A stretch of DNA of 64,000 nt from Pyrenopolyporus hunteri (lineage: Eukaryota > Ascomycota > Sordariomycetes > Xylariales > Hypoxylaceae): NCBI GenBank assembly GCA_902806595.1, contig CADCXC010000005.1, positions 620,001-684,000 of the forward strand, read 5' to 3'. The notes beneath the pieces are model-generated. The model ran no database searches. It was not told the origin of the DNA and worked only from the letters and a program-made list of their open reading frames with translations. Below are positions 11,730-24,420 of the stretch, one piece after another. How positions within the stretch are numbered: the first letter of the stretch is position 1; each line of letters starts with the position of its first letter. A program made the position numbers and the translations under genes.

Positions 11730-12758
11730 CTACTGCTGCTGGGGCATCGCGGGGTAGCCGTACATGCCCTCCATGTCGCCGTACATAGCCTGCGGCGGCT
11801 GTTGGCCGTACGGGCCGCCCGGGCCGGTCTGGACCTGGTTGTACATGGGCGGGGCGCGGTATTCCTGGTCGGAGCCCATGGCGTGGCCGCCCATGCCGTA
11901 GTCGCCGGGGCCCATGTGGTTGGCGGCGCCGGGCAAGCCGTGCGATCCGGGCATCTGGTTGCCGGGTGCGGCGGGCGGCACGCCGCCTTGGGACGACTGC
12001 GTCTGTGCGGGGTTGGCGCGTTTTGCGTGGCTGGCTTCTTCCCGGGGAACTATGTCGATGAGGAAGTCGAACATATCGCTCTTCGCGAGGGCGGACGCGA
12101 TGTCGGATCGTTGCAGAGTGCGGCGCTTATTCTCCTCTGCGTGGATCCAAGCGCGCATCGTCAGCTCGGTGATAAATATGTCGCAGCCCTTCGCAAACAG
12201 GATGGGAGCTTCGGCGGAGATCATCTTTACTTCGGGGTCGGCCTTCATGACTTTCTTAATTCGGGCGAGAGGTAGTTGGTGCAGCTTGTAGTCATGTTGG
12301 TCGGACTCGAGGTGGTTGATGGTGTTTTGCCAGTACGTGGTCAGGATGTCCTTGTACTGGCCGTGTAGACCCTGGTGGACGTTGGCCCAGGGTCCCGTGT
12401 AGAGTTCGGCGGGGGCGAAGCCGGAGTTTGCGAGCTATATGAGTCGAGTTAGATAACGGGCTAAGGTAGGAGAGGAGGGGAACGGGAGTATGAGACAGGG
12501 AGAAGAGGGGGAAGGAGAGGAATCGTCGACAAGCGGCGGAGATGAGACGAGGGGGGGATGGATGGTGGGACTCACTGCTGCACTGGCACCTAGAAAGAGA
12601 GATGATTAGCGATGTCGCACGAACGAAGGCATCCCACAACGGATGATTGCAATCAAGAGGTACATACCATAGTGTCCTCCGTGGGATATATCATAGACGC
12701 CAGTCCCTCCACCTCCTCCACGCGACGACTGCGGGTGATTCGACGAAGATTGATCCAT
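11730..12758 (-). CDS. HAP5: CCAAT-binding factor subunit HAP5 (NF-YC, HapE)
   Basis: Three exons: 12758-12668, 12589-12576 (only 14 nt) and 12434-11730; 269 residues. The histone-fold core is unmistakable: LPLARIKKVMKADPEVKM, then ISAEAPILFAKGCDIFITEL, WIHAEENKRRTLQRSDIA and MFDFLIDIVPREE (about residues 145-225). It pairs with HAP3/NF-YB through the histone fold and, with HAP2/NF-YA, binds CCAAT boxes in the nucleus; in fungi the complex also recruits HapX for iron and redox control. The N terminus is Ser/Gly-rich and the C terminus Gly/Pro/Met/Gln-rich, ending MPQQQ. The 14-nt exon encodes GASAA and is needed to keep phase between the other two. The frame stays open beyond the TAG, which is odd. 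Confidence 0.95.
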
Positions 12759-14468
12759 GGTGATGTGGTCGATTTGAAGGGGGAAGCTGCGCGCTGGAAC
12801 TGGTCTTACAACCTCAACTGCGCAAGTAGAAAATCACCAAGTATTTCAAAACTCGTGTGAAATAAACACAGCACAGGGTTGACCGGGGCTGACCAGGCAA
12901 ACGAGAGGCTTGCGCGACGGTATCGTAGCTACGCACGCGCACGACGCTAAGGTCGGTTAACGAGTTTTCGTCGGTTGGTTTCCTCGTTGCTTGCCGAGAA
13001 TCCTCGCAAGTGTCACCGTGTGTCGATAGACTTCCCGAGGGCGGAGAAATAAAAGAAAAATAAAAGATAAAGGCCTGTTTGTGTTGTTTACACAGGCACC
13101 AGGTCGAAGCTTTGGTGCGCGCGGTGATGTAACAAATGGGCTTCTTTGGCGTAGTAAAGTATTTCTAGGTTTAAGTTCGACCCTTTGGATTGGTAAGATT
13201 GATTGGCTCGGCAGGAGGTTGGGGGGCGGGAGTGACCAGGTTTTTGAGGAGGGAGATGGAATGATTGGGCGACGACCTTGGCTCCGAGGAAGGTGTTTGT
13301 GCGATTTTTTTTTGGTCGAGGTAGGTATGATGGATCCTATCCTTTGTCGGCTACTAGATTATTATTCGCTCCTTCTCTGTGTTCTTTTACCCAGAAGTTT
13401 GCTCACCGTGCGGCTCGCTCCGAGGATGTCCACTCTTTTCTTGCCTTGAGCTTGGTCTTGACTCGACCTTGACCTTGACCTTGAGTTAGGTACCTTTTTG
13501 ACCCGGACTTTGGAGGTAACCCGTCTACAGGTCCGGCTCTCTCTCTTTCAACACTTCGTCTTCCGGTGGTATTCCTCACCAATAAATATGATTGGAAGAG
13601 ATGAATGATGATAGGTAACAGGGCAGAGAAAAAAAAGAGTCGCAACGTAGAAGAATAAAATCAAAAAAATCAAAAGACAAACTTGGGTGGAGTGCTTATG
13701 TTTGTGAACTTTATGAACCGTGTTTTTATGTATTATGTATATAAAAGGTACTTAGGTATATATGTACCGTGCGTAGGTCATGTAGGAAGGTATGTGGTAG
13801 GTATTCAAAAATGATCTGATCAACAACAAACTCAAAGCTGATTCCAATATTTAGCTTGATGTATGCGTTGGTCGGGATTGGGCAATGACGTTGAATGGGT
13901 TTCTAGAAATGCTTAGATCTTCAATGCGCTTATACGTTGTAGGGCTGGCTACGAAAACTGGGCATCTGCGATGGGAAATCAATGCGCTGGCACTATGGTT
14001 GGGCATCAGCGACCGCTGACTTCAGTACAAATTCGTAGGCCGTTCTTTCTCCTTCACCAGCTACATAGGGAGGGCGCTGTCCGTACATGCACAGCAGGTA
14101 GGGTGTGTTTGCAGGGATTACACGAGGGTGTGCTTCCCTCGGGAGGCTTCGACGGGGCAAGTCTTCCATCATTTATCTTATCGATAGGTTATCCTAGCTC
14201 GCATTAGGTACTATGTAAGTCCTTTTGCCGACATGGAAGGATCCTGCGGACATAAGGTACGTACCCCTCAATACGTAGCTCCATACACTAGCCACACCAA
14301 GCAAATGCTGAATCTCCACTTTTGCCAAGCTTAGCCACACGCTACGAAAGACGAGAAATTTTATCTTTTTTTCCTGGAGCTCAGTTTTATTTTTATTTTC
14401 TTTCTCCCAAGCTTCGCGAACTCGGTCAACCAATTGCGTCGTCGCGCGCCATAGCGGACGTAGAAACT
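12759..14468. promoter_or_regulatory. Divergent HAP5/FCF2 spacer
   Basis: 1.7 kb between two divergently transcribed genes. Around 13455-13485 there is a short run of the hexamer TTGACC, and GGTACC-type sites occur near 13490 and 13750. The open frames at 13081-13472 do not look coding. Nothing else is recognised. Confidence 0.5.
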
Positions 14469-15305
14469 ATGGACAGTCTATCGGATGACCAAATCGACCA
14501 GCTTCTCAAGGAAGCCGAGGTAAGGTTGAAGGCAAAACACCAAGGGCAAGATGAAAAGGCCGTTGCTGTCACCGGCAAGTCGGATGTCGTGAAGGCCCCC
14601 AAGTCCGAAGACTCGAAACCAAAAGGGACTTCTTCGGCTACCTCCAAGGGTAATGCTAAGTCTGAAGAGCTGTCCGTAAGAGTACCTGAGGTTCGACGGT
14701 CAAAACAAGAAATGGTACGTAACATATGAGTTCTCTCCTCCCGGTTTTATCTTTTCATGATGAAAGTAATATCCCAATTTAATTGAAGTGGTAACTGTTC
14801 CCGTTATGGGATAATGTTGCTACGCCAGAATGATAGATCAATATCATAGTTACTCTGACTTTATTCCACGTGCCGTTTCTTTCTTCCGTCGGTCTCTCTT
14901 GAAGCTGTGAGCTGACTTACGTTCCAGGCCGTCAAGGCAGATGCTGGACCTTCATGGTTCAATCTCCCCCGGACTGACCTCACGCCCGAACTCAAAAAAG
15001 ATTTGCAATTATTACGCATGCGCGACGTGCTAGATTCGAAGCGATTTTACCGCAAGGACACCACGAGGGCTTTAGTACCTCAGTTTTCATCTGTTGGGAC
15101 CATTGTTGAGGGTCCCACGGACTTCTTCAACGCCAGGTTAACCAAGAAGGAGAGGAAACGCACGCTGCTTGAGGAAGTCCTGGAGACCGAGGATGCTACT
15201 CGCAAGTTCAAGAGCAAATATGGCCAGATTCAAGAACAAAAGACAAGTGGCAAGAAGGGCCATTATAAGAAGATGATGGAAAAGCGCTATGGTCGCAAGA
15301 GCTGA
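14469..15305 (+). CDS. FCF2: rRNA-processing protein FCF2
   Basis: Two exons, 14469-14714 and 14928-15305, give 207 residues, close to the family's usual size. The N-terminal third is an acidic-basic low-complexity tail beginning MDSLSDDQIDQLLKEAE. The C-terminal part is the Fcf2 domain (about 88-190): WFNLPRTDLTPELKKDLQLL, RMRDVLDSKRFYRKD, VGTIVEGPTDFF and ARLTKKERKRTLLEE; it ends in a lysine-rich nucleolar-type tail (KKMMEKRYGRKS). Yeast Fcf2 is a nucleolar factor needed for early pre-rRNA cleavage in 18S maturation. The single intron (213 nt, GTACGT to TTCCAG) is longer than most in this window. The ATG at 14469 is the best start; the frame is open upstream to 14322, but that stretch looks like leader. 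Confidence 0.93.
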
Positions 15306-16347
15306 GACCGTATAACGCATGGTGGATTAGAACCTATACTGCGCATGACAATACTTCGCAAAGTGCAGCGCATCCTAGAGGCACCCGGACCTGCTCCTGA
15401 TTTGGAGGTACATGGAGGCACATGGAGACATAGTTGCAGCAGCGATTCGTTGGAAGGCTAACCTTTATGGCCTTGAAGGTTGAGAACGCCCGGAAAGGCA
15501 TACAATGTGAGTCACAATCCCTATGACAATATTAACAACCTGTGTCTAACAGAGCTCTTTTAGACAATACCAAGAATAGGATGACTTCTCCCGGGGCCTA
15601 TATCGTGCCTTGATCTAGGTAGTCAGAAGAGCTGATTCGCCCCGAACCAGGCTTAATTCTGGTATTAGCATACGGTTTAGGCCTCAGGTATCCAAGGTAG
15701 ATACGCCACAACGGCTGTCTCAGTAGCCGAAAACCTATTTGGTAGATAAAAACGAATCCAATTTGCTTGGACTTTCAATGGTCTGTCTCACCTGATAACG
15801 GGAGGTCACTTAAATTCCTTATTCCAACGCTCGTGTTTGGACTCATCTTGGTATCTATCAACGTCTGCAAAAGTAGAGTCAACATTAATCCCTATAGGTC
15901 TAGTACTAAGGCAACCCGTACATATAAGTACCTACCTACCCAGGTAGGTATGTATCATGTAGTCCACTCGTCACCGTATTATTCTATTATTATACCCCAT
16001 CTTTACATGAAGATCGTTCAAATTCAAAGGGCTCTTGAAGTAGGCTGCCTAGGTACCTAGGTACATATTTACATGCATATGCACGTGAAGCCCGTTTGGT
16101 GAAGGTTTAAGGGGCCGTGCAGACTCACGTAGGTTATGCATGTACTAGTACCCGGACTTTCTCCGAATCTGCTTCGTACCAGGCCCATTTTCCAGGGTAT
16201 GAAGGTACGTACCTCTTGCTACCTAGGTAGATAACCTTGGCCGCCATTAATTCATCCATCATCTCTCTAGAGATTCTTCCACTTCCAAAGCCATCCCGAA
16301 CATATCGTCACCCGGTTATGATACCAATATGATGAAGTGAAGTAACT
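15306..16347. other. FCF2-VPS16 spacer
   Basis: About 1 kb holding the FCF2 3' UTR and the VPS16 promoter. TACCTAGGTA-type palindromes cluster here: 15929-15950, 16048-16064 and 16220-16229. No gene is seen; the open frame at 15767-16060 runs through the palindromes and is not convincing. Confidence 0.55.
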
Positions 16348-19246
16348 ATGGAGACGACGCACCCGACGGCTGGGTGGGAGAGAGTGGGAGACAAGTTTTA
16401 CCGCAAGACTCAGTTGTATACCGCGATATTCGACCAGGATCTAGATCTGGATAATTATATCGTTGCTGGTGCTCCCTATGGCGGCGCCGTAGGTAAGCCG
16501 TGTTTTTATTATATAATCCATTCGAAACTCTTCCCCGTAGCTCCGGCCAACTTCGATGAGCCCTCTTTATACTAGCTCATCCGAGGTGTCGGTTAAGTCG
16601 TTTAACAGGCATCGCCTTTTCATAACTTACTGTTACATGGGATAATTTGTATATCGCATACGGCTTCCCCATGCACGCAAATCCTCGAAACATCGAACCT
16701 CGCTGACTATATATAGCAATATGTCGGGATGACACCAAGATCGTGTCTTACCAGCCTTCCAAGTCATCAAAGCCCAGCATTGACATATACAGCTGCGCTG
16801 GCAAGCTACTGAAGAGTATTGTATGGGATAAGGGCTCCATCAAAGGTCTTGGCTGGTCCGAGGATGAGAAGCTTCTGGTCGTAAGCTATGACGGGACCGT
16901 GAGGTGTTATTACAACTTACAGGGAGACTTCACACAATTCTCACTCGGTCGCGAGGCCGAGGATTTCGGCGTCCACTCGTGCCGGTTTTATGACCATGGC
17001 ATGGTCGCTTTACTCACCAACAATGTACTAATATCTGTATCCTCGTACGATGAGCCCCGGCCCAAGTCTCTTGCGTCCCCGCCTGAAGGCGAAGTCCATG
17101 CCTGGGCTATCATCTCTCCAAGCTTCACATTATCCAGATCGGTAGAAGTGCTCTTAAGCATCGGCAAAACGATTTACGTTGTGGATAAAACCGACTGTGA
17201 AGATCGATTCCTCGATATTGGCCCCTTCTCGCATATCAGCGTATCCCCCAACGGGAAGTTCGCAGCCCTCTACGGCGCGGATGGGAAGGCCCACGTTATC
17301 ACCGCGGACTTCCAGAGTCGTCTGAGTGAGCACGATTCTAAATCTCAGCTCACGCCCAAATATGTGGAATGGTGTGGCAATGATGCGGTTGTCGTCGCCT
17401 GGGAAGACGAGGTGAACGTCGTAGGGCCCAATAATGCTGTGGCGAGTTATGTCTATGAAGGTCGCGTCCACGTGATCGCAGGTTAGTTATGAGACCTCCC
17501 CTTTCTTGGATGGTGCTAACCCGATAATAGATCACGATGGTGTGCGGCTAATAACCAATGATGTCTGCGACTTTCTCCAAAAGGTCCCGGACGTCACGGA
17601 TGAAGTGTTCCGTTACGGTACTGAGTCGCCCGCTTCTGTTCTACTTGACGCCGTGGAGCAACTCGAAAATCAGTCTCCAAAAGCTGACGACAATATCCAG
17701 CTTATAAGACCGAACCTAGTTGAAGCAGTAGATACATGTGTTGCTGCTGCTGGACACGAGTTTAGTACTCATTGGCAAAAGCAACTGCTAAAAGCCGCCT
17801 CGTTTGGAAAATCGGTCCTAGATATATACAACAGCGACGACTTCGTTGATATGTGCGAGACGTTACGAGTGATTAACGCCGTACGATACTACGAAATCGG
17901 CTTGCCCCTGTCTTACGAACAGTATCAACGCCTTACGCCGGAAGGGTTAATCCAGAGACTCACCAATCGTCACGAATACTTGCTCGCGCTTCGTATCGCC
18001 GGGTACCTCCGTTTACCTACAGATCGTATATACGTTCACTGGGCCTCAGCTAAGGTGCGAATCGGTACCGAAGATGAGGACTCAATCTGCCGAATAGTGG
18101 TGGAGAAGCTCTCGGGCAAGCCGGGTATCTCTTTCGAAGCCATCGCTCGTGCCGCCTATGATGAGGGACGTGGTCGACTGGCTACGGAACTTCTAAACCA
18201 CGAGCCTCGCGCTGGTCGGCAAGTGCCGCTTCTCTTAAGCATGGAGGAGGACGAAATTGCACTTGACAAGGCGATCGAGAGCGGCGACTCCGACTTAATT
18301 CTCTTCGTGCTACTTCAATTGAAGAAAAAGCTCCCACTAGCATCCTTCTTCCGCGTGATCAACGCAAGACCTACAGCCACTGCCCTCGTTGAGTCCTCGG
18401 CGGCGTTGGACAACGATAATGCATTACTTAAGGATCTGTACTATCAAGACGATCGCCGAGTGGATGGTGCCGGCGTGTTCATCCGCGAAGCCTTACATCA
18501 GCCCGATGCGCGCACGGCGGGTGATAAGTTAGCGCTAGCCGCCAAACTGCTATCCGATTCGAAAGAGCATCATTTCGAGCTGACAGCACTGAAGGAGGCG
18601 TCAACATTGTTACGTATGCAGGAGGCTTTAGATCGGGATTTGACCGATACGTTTACCGGGCTGAGTGTCAACGAGACACTATTCAAACTGATCCGTCTGG
18701 GGTATCATAACAAGGCCAAGAAGATTCAGAGCGAATTCAAGGTGCCGGAGAGGGTTGCCTGGTGGATCCGGTAAGTTACCCTTGAGCAGTTGTACATACC
18801 ACCTCGCGGAAACCGCGTCTAACGAGATTTGAACTAGGCTGCGAGCGCTCGTTGCGAAGCGTGATTGGAACGAAATCGAGGACATTGCTAAGAGCAAAAA
18901 GAGCCCGATTGGCTGGGAGGTGAGCTCGACTTCCCCACCCCCTTTTTTCTTTCTTTTCAAACTCGATCCATACTAACCGTCCACTCACACATAGCCGTTT
19001 TACAACCAAATACTGCAAGCGGGAAACGCCCGCCTGGCAGCCGTCTTCATCCCCAAGTGCACGAACCTGGAGCCCGGCGTCGCGATTACGATGTACGAGA
19101 AATGCGGGATGCGCGTCGAGGCCGCGAAGGAGGCCGTCAAGATACGGGATGTCGACGCTTGGAACCGTCTGCTCGAGGCCGCTGGCAGAAACACGTCTGA
19201 GGGGAGAGAGATAGAGCATTTGGGCGCTCAGGTGTTTAAGAAGTAA
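16348..19246 (+). CDS. VPS16: Vacuolar sorting protein VPS16 (HOPS/CORVET core)
   Basis: Five exons: 16348-16492, 16717-17481, 17531-18770, 18838-18919, 18995-19246; 827 residues, typical for the family. The N-terminal Vps16_N beta-propeller region (about 5-410) has WERVGDKFYRKTQLY and GSIKGLGWSEDEKLLVV; the C-terminal alpha-solenoid (about 510-820) includes ISFEAIARAAYDEGRGRLA, LLLSMEEDEIALDKAIESGD and IKKVPERVAWWIR-like sequence. Vps16 is a core subunit of the HOPS and CORVET tethers that act with Rab7/Ypt7 and Vps33 in fusion at the vacuole and endosomes. The start METTHPTAGWERVG sits on a clear ATG. The first intron (224 nt) is long; the others are short. The assignment is firm. Confidence 0.95.
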
Positions 19247-20788
19247 AGTACCTACCTAATTAGATAGTTACCTCCCAGGTAGGGAGGCAGAAGATTGATG
19301 AGCGTTTAGCAAGATAGGCAAGGGATGGATGGTCTTAGGGCCGAAGTAGAATAGGTTGAGTTGTGGTAATTGATATATCCTCGTTTCGATCACGCAAATA
19401 TTTCAAGTGCTGTGCTGTGCAGTCCATTGGAAACCAAGCTCTATTTAATAACGTGACGTGTATACTATATAATTCCACCCAAGAACGTATTCTACATTCC
19501 CATATAAATTCGAACTCTCTCCTTTCGCGCCAACGACGAGTCATTTTTCTCTGTTCTGAATGCCTACTCCAGGTACCTAACAAGAAGTACAAGAAGTCGA
19601 CGGGAAAAGTATGAGGCGGAACAAAAAGAATTAAGACCTGATCAGATAGATTCGACATCGCACCTATCTACTTAGGTATCTAACTAACCCGCCGTGACAA
19701 TTTTCGATCCGAAACACACACAAACACACATAACACCACACGCACGTAGGAAAAAAAAAAGGGGGGGCCGACCGTCGACATCATCATCTAGTACCTAGTA
19801 GACCACCACCACCACCATCCACCACCCGAGATCTCGAGAGATAGAGACAAGAGAGGAAACGGAACAGATACGAGAAAGGGAAAAAAGAAAGAGAGAAATA
19901 GAAAACTGACGACGGGGAAGGCCCTAACTAACCCTTTGTCCATCCACGAACTCCAGACTGGACTTTTGTTTTCGGCATCCGAGAAAAAGGAAGAGACGAG
20001 AATGAAAAGAAAAACGTGTGTTCCTCCTTCTCCTTCATGCATCGTGGACGTAGTGCGGCGTGATATGACACGACACAGCATGGCGTGGCGTGGTATGGTA
20101 TGGTGTGGTGTGGCATAACAAGTCATGACAAACCCCTTTCATAACCCGCCTACCCTCTCTCCCTCTCTCTACTGTAGGTACCTAGATATGCCCCTGCTCT
20201 TGTTCACTCCCCTTTCTTTCCCTCTCCCCCTGCCCTCTTCCTTCTCTCCGGGCTCCTATACGGATTCACCGTCGGCAGACGGCTAATAAAGAAGCGGTGG
20301 TGGGGAGAGGGAACGATAACGGAACCAAAATCCCTCGTCTCGGACAAGGATGGGCATGAACCCTCGGTCGAAGCGGAGCACGACGACGGTCCGGCAGCGT
20401 AACAACGAAAATTCAACTCTCTCCACCGGAAGAAAGGCATATACGTGGCGCAGCTGTATGATATGCTTTGTGCAGTACCAACAGCAGGATCCTAGACGAC
20501 GATTGGTACCTATATACGGCAGAGTTGGAGACGAGACGTGGGAGAGGGAAGGGTACATTAACATGCAGGCGGGTCAATCTCGTAAAACCGTAATAGTAGT
20601 AGCGGGAGAAAACTCGTCACGATGAAAACAGCGGGGGTAGTAGTAATAAGTAGGCGGTCGAAGGAGAAGAAAAAAAGAATCACATGTTTTCGTATTGCAA
20701 GTCCATAGTATTATGGTGCCAATAAACTCCCCCTCCCACGAGCCCGAGCATGGAAGATCTGAGATTTTGTACAGTGCTGGCGCTTTGC
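19247..20788. other. Convergent VPS16/eIF4B spacer with simple repeats
   Basis: 3' ends of two genes meet here. A CCA-triplet run lies at 19801-19825, a TGGCG/TGGTA pentamer-like run at 20078-20115, and purine-rich tracts at 19840-19910. A TAGGTACCTA palindrome is at 20175-20184. Long minus-strand open frames in this stretch are products of the repeats. Confidence 0.5.
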
Positions 20789-22949
20789 TTAAGCGCGTGC
20801 GCCCTGGTTACGACGGCCCTTAGCGGGGACGGTCGTCCAGCCATCGGGATCCTGCGCCGGAGCGGCCTCGGCGTCTGGTCCAGGTGACGTTGGGGTTTGA
20901 GGAGGGTGTTGCGGGGACCTGACGTCGGAATGCCCGTTTGCCCGGGGCGGTCTTCCTTCATAGTTGCCTCTCGGTCCTCGTGGTGCACCACCGCGTCCTC
21001 GAGCATCGCCACGGCCGCGCGGGGCATTGACGTACCCACCACGGCCTTGCCGCTGCTCTCCCGATGATGTTCTCCAGTTACCGCTCTCAGTGGCTCTAGA
21101 CTTAACGTTCTGGACCCCTTCCTTAGCCCTAATCGGCACCTTCTGCTCTGCGGCCCCGCCGTTTTGAGCACTCGCTTCCTTATTTTCCTCCTTCGCCTCA
21201 GCTACGGGCTCCGCCTTCTCTTGGGCCGCTTCGGTCTTGGCTTTCTCCTCCTCAGCAGCAGCCTTCTCCGCGGCTTCCTTCGCCGCAGCCTCCTTAGCAA
21301 GGCGTCGCTCTTCCTTCGCCTTCTCTTCAGCCTCTCTCTTCTCCTTAAGAAGTTGCTCGCGCTTCTCTGCGATCTCCCGCTCTTTCGCAGCCGTATCAAT
21401 AGGACGAGCAGCACCGAAGGGGCTCGCCTTGGAATCGCCGCCTGCTGATGACAGCCCAGGTGACGCAACGTCTGGGGATTCGGATACGGTTCGCTTCTGG
21501 AGGTTGAGTCGGGGGCGACCCGTAGGGGCCGGAGCAGCCGTCGGGCTGGTGACTGAGCCGGCGGCAGGCGAAGGGGGGGCCTCAGATCCGTCGCGGGACT
21601 GTTCGGGAGACTTTACCGGACGGTCAGGTCTCATGTTGCTGCGCCACTGGTTATCGAGTTCCGCCGCAGTCGGAACACGCTCCGGGCGCTCAGGCCTCTC
21701 TTTGAATTCCCTAGGAGGTCGAGAACCCTCTTGGCGGCCTTCGCCCCAGGTAGCGGGAGATGCCCTGCGGTCCTTGCGGAAGGAATCGCCGCGGTTGGCA
21801 TCGTTGGTTCGGGGCCGGCTATTATCTCGTGATCCGGCGGGACGCTCGGCCGGGGGGAGCGGCGATAGCGGGCCCTTGCGCTCCCAGTTGCCAAAGTCAC
21901 GAACTTTTCCGTCGTCAGAAGGTGCATCTCGGAAGGCAGGTCCTCGGCGCTCTCCGAAATCGGCGGGGCGCCGGTCACCGCCGCGAGACGGGAGATCTGC
22001 TAGAGGGCCTTTTCGCTCCCAGCTGCTAAGATCGCGAGCGGACTCGCCACGGTTCTCTCGTTCCTTAGCTATAAGACGGTTAGTTGTTGTGCACGAAAGA
22101 TCTATCCAGGGTTGGACTCACGGGGATCGGCAATCTTGATCTTGATGGTGCGGCCTTGAAAGCTGGTTCCATCGAGGGTTAAGGCCTTCTTCAAGCCTTC
22201 GACGTTCGCGAATTCAGCATAGGCGAAGCCTTTTGGCCTTTGTTCAATACGATCTTCGATGATCCTAACACTAGTAATATCACAGCCTTCAAAGAAGTCG
22301 GTCACCGACTCGGTGGTGGCCTCGTAGGACAGGTTGCCCAAATGGGCGGTGTAGGGAGGCTTTGTTGGGAGCTGGGCTGGAGCCTGGGTTGCATAGGAAT
22401 CGCGAATGGAATAGCCTTGATGGAGTATACGTTAATGATGCTGTTTATCCTTAATAAAAGGTATTTCTTTTTTAAAACATACCCCTATCATTACCAGAAC
22501 CTCCGTAGCTAGAGTAGCCGGTTCGGCGCTCAGTAGTCGGGGGAGGCAAAGGCTGAGAGCCTGAGGAACGAAGACGTTAGCGAAGTTAAGTTCACATGGT
22601 AGAATTAAATCGACGCAGGAATATGACGTACCAAAGGAGTCCTCGACTTCATCAGCCCATGATCCGCCGTATTCTATTTCATGTTAGCAAAATCGCTCGC
22701 ATTTCCCCCTGTTTTCCCTTCATCGGCTTGGTTATGGTGCGCGGCGGTGTGTTTCTGGAGTCTGGAATGATGGCGACCCGAACGGTGTCAAAACGGGGCA
22801 AAGGGGGAATTGAGAACTGACTCTCTTCCTGCAGAAATGCCCCGAGGGTCATCTTCTGCTGTTCCTTCTTCTTGGGCGCTACAGCATATCAATTGTTAGC
22901 ATGAGAAGACGGTGGGCAGGGCGAGGCGGGTCGGCGACAACATACCCAT
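20789..22949 (-). CDS. Translation initiation factor eIF4B (TIF3-like)
   Basis: Six exons: 22949-22946 (ATGG only), 22878-22822, 22673-22632, 22560-22483, 22415-22122, 22068-20789; 584 residues. The product opens MAPKKKEQQKMTLGAFLQEE, then GGSWADEVEDSFG, both typical of fungal eIF4B. One RRM follows (about 80-155; RNP2 HLGNLSY, RNP1 KGFAYAEF). Two SSWERKGPL/GNWERKGPL repeats and an Arg/Asp-rich region resemble the eIF4B repeat tract; then a Glu/Ala/Lys coiled-coil-like stretch (about 385-455), an RG-rich patch, and the end DPDGWTTVPAKGRRNQ. eIF4B stimulates eIF4A helicase and promotes mRNA loading on the 40S subunit. The tiny first exon is supported by a good GTATGT donor and phase, and by the conserved APKKK start. 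Exon 2's donor (GTCAGT) is unusual, so that junction is the least certain. Confidence 0.9.
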
Positions 22950-24420
22950 GATTGCGGTGTTTTAACCACGCGCAACGCTCTTCAAAGTCGTCGCGCGCAG
23001 ATGGGATGAATCGCCGAAGAAACTAAAGGCTTAGTTCTTCGGTCGGAGCGATATGAAAATGGATGCGAAGACGGTGAAGCAGCGGTGAATTCCACAGTTG
23101 CCAGTCCGTCGAATCGATTGGGGGGGAACAATACAGTAATAGTGGTTGCCGAAAGGTTGCGAGGTGGGCAAGGAGAACCGAAAGTTTCCTCGACGAAGAG
23201 GAAAAAAAATGGATGCTGTGAAGAAAAAGGCCGGGAGGGTTAGCTTAATTTTTTTTTTTTTTTTTCTTTCGCAACGTATGAGGAACGCTGGGAAGAATTG
23301 AGCCCGCAGTACAAGCCGCCAAAGTACCGTCTTTTTTCTTCTACTTGTGTAATGGCGGGGTTTAAAACTCAATCGAAGCTACATGTGAGTACCTAAATAT
23401 GAACGTAGTAAACTTTACCATAAGAGGTATCAAGTATCGAGGTATGTACCGTGTAGCGAGGGGCGGGAGTATGTGCGCACCGCTTTCAACGTTAGGAGTA
23501 GGCGACTTCGACACTCGCCCCGATTAGGTAACTGGTTAAACCAAAAACATGCCTGGATAGGTACTTACACGTCGAGTACACATACCTAAGCCAGACAGTT
23601 TTTCCCTCTGGTACTGCTTTTAAGAGCGATTCTCTAAGGGCTGTAATGTTATGTATTACCTTGTGGATGGTAGATATAGTAGATATTGTTATTTTTATAT
23701 AATAGACGCATAAAGTTACGCCGTCGCTTATATTGACATAAGTATCGAATAAGTAACCGCCTCTACTATCGAATATTTTCATGTTGCATCATTTTATTTT
23801 ATTTATTATTTTTATTTTTTGAGTTCTGAGGTCTGGGGGTTTCGAGGGGCTCGCTAATCCCCCTCTCTCGCGAGTGCCGTAGCTTCTTTTTACTTTCATT
23901 GGCCCGTTTTTTCTGGGTCTATCGCCCAGGTACCTGGCCTCCAAGTACCTCAGACTGCAACTAACAGGGAGGGGCACAGGGGATCTATTGCCGCCGATGG
24001 GCGAAAACTAGCTGATCTTTGGTGCGATTACGATAAGTCTCAGCTTAGACATCCCAATCCTCCAATCAACATTATCCTTTATGTTATATTCTACCTCTGT
24101 CAAAATAGTATATCCCCGGCCGAACCTATTTATTTACCTAACAATATAACGGGATTTCAGTTGCATATTTAGTTGATAAGGTATGAACTAGGGCTGGTGG
24201 GTCTTCGAAGAAGTGGAAAAGGAAAAAAAAAAAGGAGAGAAAAAGGCGCCCATCGCGACCACAGCGTCTAAATACCGCGACGGACAGACACCCTCAAGGC
24301 TACATGTAATCGATACGTTAAATCCTTCGGGCCTGTTCGATTATCGTTAATCTTATTATGGTCTAAGACAATTGGATTAACCTCAGCCTTTCAATACCTA
24401 CCAAGGTCATCTATACAAGC
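22950..24420. promoter_or_regulatory. Divergent spacer between eIF4B and the Tim17-like gene
   Basis: About 1.5 kb. A poly-T/poly-A tract lies at 23249-23266 and another purine tract at 24218-24245. No coding frame is convincing. Both promoters must be inside. Confidence 0.5.

Noticed and set aside
11802..12291. Plus-strand open frames opposite HAP5
   Set aside because: They are shadows of the G/C-rich HAP5 exon and show none of its conserved features.
20964..22139. Plus-strand open frames opposite eIF4B
   Set aside because: Ser/Leu/Arg-rich artefacts of the Glu/Ala/Lys and Arg/Pro codons on the minus strand.
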